From: Ampelocalamus luodianensis
Lineage: Eukaryota > Streptophyta > Magnoliopsida > Poales > Poaceae
NCBI GenBank assembly: GCA_036346255.1
Contig: CM070617.1
Coordinates: forward strand, 25,719,080-25,783,079
Length of the DNA stretch: 64,000 nucleotides
Direction: 5' to 3'
Of this stretch, positions 57,594 to 64,000 are shown one piece after another (the stretch's first letter is position 1; each line of letters starts with the position of its first letter). The notes under the pieces are model-generated. The model was not told the origin of the DNA and ran no database searches. It was given only the letters and a program-made list of their open reading frames with translations. A program made the translations under genes and the position numbers.

Positions 57594-58853
57594 ACTGGAC
57601 TCATATCTGTTACAGTGTGTTTGTGTTGAGAAAACACTAAAGTTTTTATTCTTGGCTAAAGGAAGCTTTTTAAAATGGAGGAAACGAGGACTTACAGATA
57701 TGTCAAAGCAGAGAGTTGGTCTATGGCGTTGCTTAATGTACCTTGCATATTCATGCTTGGTAATCTCCTGCAAATACCAGGATTCAGCAGTGTGTGTTAA
57801 TAAAAGAAATGCAAAATGATAAGTCATAAGTTGAGCACTCACACTTCTGTCACCCTCCCATTAGAACATGAAATTCCATCCCAGGAGGTGCAGGGATCGG
57901 TCGATCCCGTCCAGCTTTGCGGTTCATTCTGCCATTTCTTCATCAATGCCTGAAGGGCGGCGACTGTAAAATTTATTTAGCTAACATTAGTTGAGCACTT
58001 ATGCATCAACAACTCCAGTAGTTGATCACACTCCTGTCTTGGATCATATTATCCACTAATCTTATTCATATGAGAAGTATATGCAAGTATCATTGTAGAG
58101 AATTCAAAGAAAAAGCTCGATCCTAGAAAGGAGGGTTTCTTCTTTGAAGTCTCAATTGTACCAGCAGGAAAGAAACACTGTTCCAGATTCACTTTTTATC
58201 ATGGGAACCTGTTTGTTTGAACATTAGCATGGCTTTCTATATTTGATCAATTTGACCTACTGTTTTTTTGAGAACACGCAAGAAATTTGCGTGTCATTCC
58301 ATTAAGAAGAGAAAGAATACAACCAGTTTTAGAATTGAAGGTTCGGTTAAACCTGCTGTCGATTTGATTCATTAAAGTTTTACTTTTACACCACCTAGAG
58401 TAACAAAGCAAATCAAAACCAATGTTACTTTGTAGGTAACCTAAATTGCCTGATAATATATGACAAATACATCAAACAGTTTACTTATGTTATTGGATAT
58501 AAATGATCACCAAAGGTTTAAGACTACCAAATTTAGCAGAAAAAACATAATCTTGATGTGTAGACAGCCATGTTGCTGGAGTTTTTTTTTCTTTAGCAAC
58601 TAAACATCATGAATTCATGATCATGAATAAATTCTTGTCATCTTATACTCCTGGCAGAACTAATCTTGCTCACCTTGTTCAGGTCAACGGCCATTCTGTG
58701 AGTAACTCATCCTAAAAAGAAGTCAACTGCCTTCCTGTAACCTAATGAAAAGCAGAAAGATCAAGGCTTACCATCTTGGGAGTTCGTCTGGCCGGAGCTT
58801 GACCGGAGGCCTACCAAGACTATGAACAGAAGTAGCGGCCGCTGCATCGCCAT

Positions 58854-60510
58854 CGTGTCGTGCCGTGTCCACCACAGAGATCAAAATCACACCAAACGAC
58901 AGCCAAATTTGGTGGTTCTTCGTCCGGGAGAAGTCTATGCAATGAACAAGCTCTTGCAGGAGCTAGCAGCTACCAAATCGGGCTGCTTACCAGTTACCAG
59001 GTCCAAGCAACGGATATGTACATAGAGATCAATGCATTCATGCAAGGTAGTGGGACGCCTTAAGGCTCAAACAAGTCTACGAGGAGCTCACTTGAACTGA
59101 TCAAAAGATGAAACGGTTCAATTGAACGTTTCTGTATTTCTCTTGGATAGTGGGGGCAGTTGCCTCTTTCCTGTTCTTGTGGGGCCTTATCTGCGCAATA
59201 CCTTGTGCATTGCTCCTTCTAAGTTTGGATCCAGTCATAACTTGTTGGCTTGGATGTTCTTGGTTTTGTAAGTTTTCTCTCCATATCATTGTGTTATCAG
59301 TTAAATATATAAATTCATGCGTTGGATTTTTGTGTGCTGGACCCACATGTCAGCCACTGAATGTGCTTTTCAGCTCCTGAGCTCAACAGTTCTGTTTTCC
59401 CTTTGTGCAGATCGGACCTAGTCCATTGGAGCTGTGAACAGGAATTTCCAGGGTAAGTCAAAGTACCTGCCAGGCTGCTAGAACTGCTGACGTGGATATG
59501 GCATCAGGAGATGGATGAATGGATTATGCTAAGTACGCTTTGAGCCCCCTTGGAGGCACCCGTGAATACATCCATGGTTGGTCATTATTCAATTTTTCAT
59601 TCTCCAGAAATCTGAGATAGTCAATAGAATGTGAATTTAACATCTTATTATGTAGGTTTCTCTTGTTTCAAAAAAAAATTAGGCTTCTCAGGGCGAGGAT
59701 TAAAATCCCACCAGAATCGCCGCCACTGCCGATTACCGCTACGGAGGGGGTCGGATACGGGATCCCGGCCGGTAATCCCGGGTTATTCAAATTCAAATTC
59801 GAATGGTTTTTAATCAAATTTGAACGAATTTCATCTGAAAAAAATCGATTTGACCGGTTACCGGCGGCTGGTCAGGATCCATCCCGGGACCGGTTACATG
59901 ACCCTTGCTCAAGGACACTAAAAGCTTTTAATTATGACAGAAATAGCAGGGTGCCCCGCGCATTTGCACAGCAAGATTTGTTTCAAATTTGTATAAATGA
60001 TCGAGAATATATTTATGTATCTTGTATGTTATTTAGATTTTTAAAATATCATAAACATTAGAAATAACAATAGAAGTTTGAAGGAAAATACAACCCGAGG
60101 AACGTAATTTAAATATGAGCTTTGATGGAAGAAAAATATTGAGCATAATAACTTGTTAGGGTTCTTAGAAACTAATCACCCTCCATTATATATAAATCAA
60201 GTAGTTGTATGTCTCTATTCTTACTCTTTTAGTAATTAGTTACATTTTCCTAAATTGTATGCATGCACATGTACCTCTATTTAATCTCAAGCAATGAGTT
60301 GATTATGTGTGCGGCAAATTATCTTATTAGTTTGCATGTTATTAGAGTACCTTACTCATGCATACATCGATGCACAATAGGCAACCTACCTTGAACTTAT
60401 CTTTCTTTACACGCCAGCTACCCCCATCGAACCATGTGTCTTTGTGGAGATTATGAGGATATGCTCGCGATCTTAGGATGATGATATAATTGACAATGGT
60501 GGTGAGTGTT
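58854..60510. other. Upstream flank of the receptor kinase; no gene
   Basis: The first several hundred bases are the likely promoter of the minus-strand kinase gene; no clear TATA box was fixed. 59690-59910 is a GC-rich transposon-like patch (GGTTACCGG/CCGGTTA words), origin unknown. The remainder to the copia LTR is AT-rich without coding signal. Confidence 0.4.
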
Positions 60511-62505
60511 TGTTAAAACACTTGTTTTCGGTAAATTTCATATTATGTCAAGCTGTAGGCGGTCAGATCGGCCAGGGCGGCGGTCAGCGGTTTGACCAGC
60601 CATCTCTAGCGGTCAGACTAGCCTAGGGGCAGGCCAAAGGGTTGACGGTTAGACTGACCATAGGCGGCGATCTAACCGATCAAAAAGGTAACTTTCGAGT
60701 TTTGGACTGGGCCAAAAATAGAGGGTGTAGGTAAGAGAGGAGAATCTTTTGCACTTGATCTCGTATTTTTGGAGCTTTAAGTCAAAAGTTCTATTCGTTT
60801 TAAATTTTCAGAGAGGCTTTGGATTTTCTAGGAGAAAATCTGGCTAAGTGTTTGTACTGGCGGTCAGACCGGCCCAGATGGGCGGTCAGACCCGTTAGGG
60901 GCAGTCATACCGATTATGGGTGGTGGTCTGACCAGTTTTGCCCTGTTCGCTGGCTGGCAAGGCGGCGATGATCGTAGGATAGGTCAATTTCATAGGGTTT
61001 TAGTGCATATATGTTGCATGATGCATGTTTTGACTAACATAGGTCAAGTTGTCAAGAACTTGTGCCTAGAATCGAACTATTGGTTTGTTGTTGTTCAGGA
61101 GGCTTGGTGGTCAACGACGGTCAACGCGAGGATGATCGATACTAGTCTTAGAGAGCTGAGATCCAAAACAATCGAGGATGCGGGTGAAGTCAGTGGACTC
61201 AAGCATAGCATAAAATGAACAAGAATGATCGGACAGAAAGTTCGGTGCGAGGGGTTGCATCAAGCGGTATGGGGTTCGTGCAAGTGCCATGGTAGTTTCG
61301 GTAGGAGCCGGATGGAAGAGACTTGCCGATATGAAGATAGCCCTTGATCAACCTACATGTGGCGAAGTATGTGATTTCTTCATAAAGATTGGATCCGGTC
61401 TTTGGAGAATGATCGAGAAATGGTATTTTGGTAATTTCACCAAAATACCTCCTTGGTGTCCTTTGGTTAAACCATGGTGCAAGACGGTACAACGAGAGGC
61501 GGTTTAGGTCAAGTAGAGATAAAGATAACGAAGAAATAGATTTGGGAAGCCCGGTTCGTTATCCGCTTTGAGAAGCATGCGTGAGTGTAGACCCATTTGT
61601 GTGCGGGCTTAACGGGTGCCCATTAGGGTCTTCTCTCTAAAACTAGCCTCTACTATAAAAGGAGAATCTCCAAATGTGGAGTTCTCAAGTCCTTCCAAAA
61701 GAAAAACCCTAATATGTGATTTGGGGATTTTGGAGTAGTTGATGCTAGGGTTTGTGAGAGATGGATTGATTGTATGCTCAAGTGTTGAGCTTTTGTCCTC
61801 CATAGTAGAGTAATTGTATACTAACATCTATCTCAAATCAATTCAAGCAAGATTACTTCAAGATGAGTCTCTTCTTGTTCTTACTTTCTTTTTTGTGACT
61901 TTTGGGATTTTGACAATCCTTTGGTTTTCCTTTGGTTTCTTGCTGTGATATGTGGTAATACATCTAGGATCATATTGATTATCTTTCACCCACGAGCAAG
62001 TTTTAGGATCAAAGTTTGATTTTCCTAGGTTCTTGTGCCCTACTTCTCTCATCTATGAAATTCATAGAACTTTGGCCTTGATCTTCCCGATCATCAATTG
62101 GAATAGGTTCCTGACCTTCTTGATGAGCTATGATTGAAATTTGAGGGGATTTGGATCACGAGATCAAAAGTTGAGTTGATTTGTGATTTTGAATTCATGC
62201 TGATTTTACTGTTCATCGTGCTGGAGGTCATACCGCCCTCTGTGAGAGATCCGACCGGTTGGCCATCGATTAGACCACCCATCCTAAGAGGTCTGATCGC
62301 CCAACTCACTTTGCTTTGAGTTTTTGTGTTTTGGTTGTTGTGCTTTGGGGTTTCGATTAGATTCAATACAAGACTTTCGTTATGTTTGTACTTTGATCTT
62401 CATAGCTTTCATAGCTATTGGAGTAAGAATTGAGTTAAATCCGATCAAGGTGAAAACGAGGTAGTGCTCCTATTCACCCCCTCTAGTCGTCATTTCGGTC
62501 TAACA
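60511..62505 (+). repeat. 5' LTR of a Ty1/copia element (1995 bp)
   Basis: Begins TGTTAAAACACTTGTTTTCG and ends CGGTCTAACA, so the termini form the short inverted repeat TGTTA/TAACA. Between 60550 and 60960, words such as GGCGGTCAGACCGGCC recur about ten times in variants. The primer site lies two bases downstream. The start is inferred from the terminal repeat because the second LTR is outside the window. Confidence 0.75.
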
Positions 62506-62507
62506 AG

Positions 62508-62520
62508 TGGTATCAGAGCC
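62508..62520 (+). other. Primer-binding site of the copia element
   Basis: TGGTATCAGAGCC is a perfect match to the complement of the plant initiator-methionine tRNA 3' end and lies two bases after the LTR, fixing a plus-strand orientation. Confidence 0.9.
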
Positions 62521-62569
62521 TAGTTAGTTCACTCGTGATCTTAATCGGTCACTGAACTTGACGATAGAG

Positions 62570-64000
62570 AAGTACTCCACCAAACCGTATGTCTTTGATG
62601 GGCTCGACTATGCCTATTAGAAAATCGCATGTGTATCTACCTTCAGAGCGAGGGTCAAGCCATATGGGTGGTTGTTTAAGCTCCGCTCATCTTGCCTGAG
62701 GTTGCTATGCTGGATTCTGCAACCCTCTTGGCTAATAACCATAAGACAAAGAACCTCCTATATGTCGAGCTTCGTAGCCAGAAGTATAATAGGATATGTC
62801 ACCTTGAGACCGCGTACGAGATTTGGCACATCCTCAAGATCTACCATGAGGGTTCGTCTCAAATCAAGTAAGTACGTCAAACGGTCTTCAAACGAGAATA
62901 CAACAAGTTCAAGATCTGTCTTGGTAAGAGAATCAATGACATATTCACTCGTTTTAACAAGGTGCTCAATCAGTTGAGAGCGATCAACATCGAGTATTCT
63001 CAGTCCGAGAATGCAACTCACCTCTTGGCTGCAATCAACACCAAGGAGTAGGAGATGAAGGTTGTTGTCATTAAGAAGAATGTCAATCTCTCTGATCTCA
63101 CCTTGGAGTTGCTCTATAGCAAGCTCAAGACCTATGAGATCAAGAGAGTTGATCATCCTAAGAAGGAGAACATGGTTTTGGTAGCCGACCCTCTCAAGAA
63201 GTCTCTTGATGGCTTCTTTTGAGTCCTCAGGTTTCTCTCTTGCATGTCTTTCTACAATCAGTGAAGAAGAACTCGAGTCTATCCCTGAGCATGATTTAGC
63301 CGTCCTAGCCAAAAAGTTCACACAGGTCTATAATAATGTGAGGAACAAGAAGAGAGAGGGTTCGATGACTTGCTATGAATGTGGTGAGCTTTACCATATT
63401 CGGGCAAACTACCCCAAGCTCAAGGGAAAGTGCAACCACAAGGAGAAGAAACCTGCTTGGATGAAGCCTTAAGGGAGCAAGGCAAAGTTCGATGCCCCCA
63501 AGCTTGTGAAGGCCGCTCACTGAGTCCATACCGCTTTTGGAGACCACTCCTTGAGCGGCATGGACTCCGGTAGTGAGGAGGACAAGGTGAAGAAGATCCC
63601 TCGAGAGAAGGACAAGGGAAAGGGCAATATCAAGGACTTCACCAACATGTGCTTCATGGCCGACTCTGTCCATGAAGACGTCGACACCGATAAGGTATCT
63701 CCTTCCTATGAAGTCCTTTTTATGCGATGTGATGGTATGTATGAGCAAATTCTTAATCAAGATAAGGCATTATAATTGATCATGGCTATGGCTAAGGATT
63801 TAGAATTGCAAGTAGGCAGTCTTACCCTTGAACTCGTAAATGCTAAGGACCTTGAGGTAGATGAATGCGCCTCTTACCATGCTTTACTTGCTGAACATGC
63901 TAAATGCTCATGACATTGTCTTGCACCAACTTGAAAATGCTAGGACTGAGTTAGTTGAGTTTAAGTCTGCTCCATGTGAAAAATGCTTAGAGTCTAGCAA
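62570..64000 (+). pseudogene. Copia gag region, frame-broken, runs off the window
   Basis: The plus strand encodes a copia-type gag starting near KPYVFDGLDYAY (62583), then HLETAYEIWHILKIYHEGSS, RINDIFTRFNKVLNQLRA, NATHLLAAINTKE and LYSKLKTYEIKRVDHP, followed in another frame (63206-63472) by the nucleocapsid knuckle CYECGELYHIRANYP. Stops at 62617, 62868, 63048 and 63219 and frame changes break it. The knuckle has Tyr in place of the last Cys (CX2CX4HX4Y), so RNA binding would be impaired. A lysine- and acid-rich spacer and a coiled segment follow to the end. No protease, integrase or reverse transcriptase is inside the window. Confidence 0.8.

Larger units (their letters stand above)
40028..58853 (-). 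pseudogene. LRR-VIII-1 receptor kinase (HPCA1-like), split by a retrotransposon
   Basis: Nineteen exons: 58853-58772, 57963-57843, 57767-57696, 56002-55928, 55826-55755, 55660-55499, 55390-55316, 55232-55161, 55075-55004, 54919-54851, 54773-54699, 54608-54537, exon 13 (54426-54422 then 42470-42341), 42258-41789, 41711-41553, 41386-41247, 41166-40947, 40849-40614, 40525-40028. All junctions are GT-AG and in phase, giving about 958 codons without the insertion. Landmarks in order: signal peptide (1-22); LRR N-cap with WTGSTDPC; about ten LRRs, mostly one per 72-75-base exon; membrane helix (551-577); glycine loop GSGGYGK ending at 641; Lys656; HRD 750-752; DFG 770-772. This is the At5g49760/HPCA1 group of plasma-membrane kinases, which includes a hydrogen-peroxide sensor. 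An 11.9-kb LTR element sits five bases into exon 13, so a normal transcript is unlikely from this allele. Confidence 0.9.

Noticed and set aside
42476..64000. Endogenous pararetrovirus
   Set aside because: Both retroelements have LTRs, tRNA-Met primer sites and Ty3 or Ty1 domain content; no movement or coat protein region typical of pararetroviruses is seen.
1..64000. tRNA, rRNA or organellar DNA insertions
   Set aside because: Reading through for tRNA-like arms and conserved rRNA or plastid gene motifs gave nothing convincing; without a covariance search small RNA genes could still be missed.

Overview
The window is nuclear DNA from a flowering plant, almost certainly a grass. The evidence is the spliceosomal introns, GC-rich first exons beside AT-rich introns, grass-type transposons (Tekay-like Ty3 elements, CACTA, MULE, Tourist-like and hAT MITEs, Helitron) and typical plant genes. 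There is no operon organisation and no bacterial or organellar signal. No wholly new biological system is evident. The value lies in one gene cut by a retrotransposon, several nested insertions with target duplications readable to the base, and a palindromic LTR motif shared by five LTRs.

Layout. 1-241: the 5' end of a CHX-type cation/H+ antiporter (minus strand), running off the window. 500-8.4 kb: a degenerate patchwork holding two GRF-type zinc-finger gene remnants next to minisatellites and TATA boxes, a plant-mobile-domain (MAIN-like) pseudogene, a zinc-knuckle retroelement fragment and a truncated Ty1/copia element. 8.57-18.5 kb: a MULE transposase gene (minus strand) split by two large LTR insertions. 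One of these (14181-17477) is a solo LTR with perfect GCCAA duplications. 18.5-26.6 kb: an AT-rich tandem repeat, a probable third solo LTR (20047-23864), a 1.07-kb foldback element and low-complexity DNA. 27.0-29.5 kb: an intact two-exon mitochondrial calcium uniporter (MCU) gene on the plus strand. 31.0-31.5 kb: a Tourist-like MITE. 32.7 kb: a 179-bp Helitron. 33.7-35.5 kb: an intact three-exon SKU5-similar multicopper-oxidase-like gene (minus strand). 37.5-39.7 kb: CACTA transposase fragments and a CACTA end carrying repeated ACAGACGGTT motifs.

40.0-58.9 kb holds a 19-exon LRR receptor kinase of the LRR-VIII-1 (HPCA1/At5g49760-like) type on the minus strand. All exon junctions stay in phase for about 958 codons. 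However, an 11.9-kb Ty3/gypsy element (42476-54421, TSD GTGAT) sits five bases into exon 13. An intron of the same gene carries a hAT MITE (TSD about 8 bp) that itself contains a 1-kb foldback element (TSD AACTAAAAA). 60.5 kb to the end: the 5' LTR, primer-binding site and gag of a degenerate Ty1/copia element on the plus strand, cut off by the window end.

The three complete or near-complete host genes (MCU, SKU5-like, receptor kinase) plus the CHX end are not functionally linked by position. The two LTRs of the 11.9-kb element differ mainly by 1-3 base changes at CG-containing positions, while AT-rich stretches are identical. Many apparent frameshifts in its gag-pol may therefore be consensus errors rather than decay. 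Coordinates of TE borders without target duplications are approximate.
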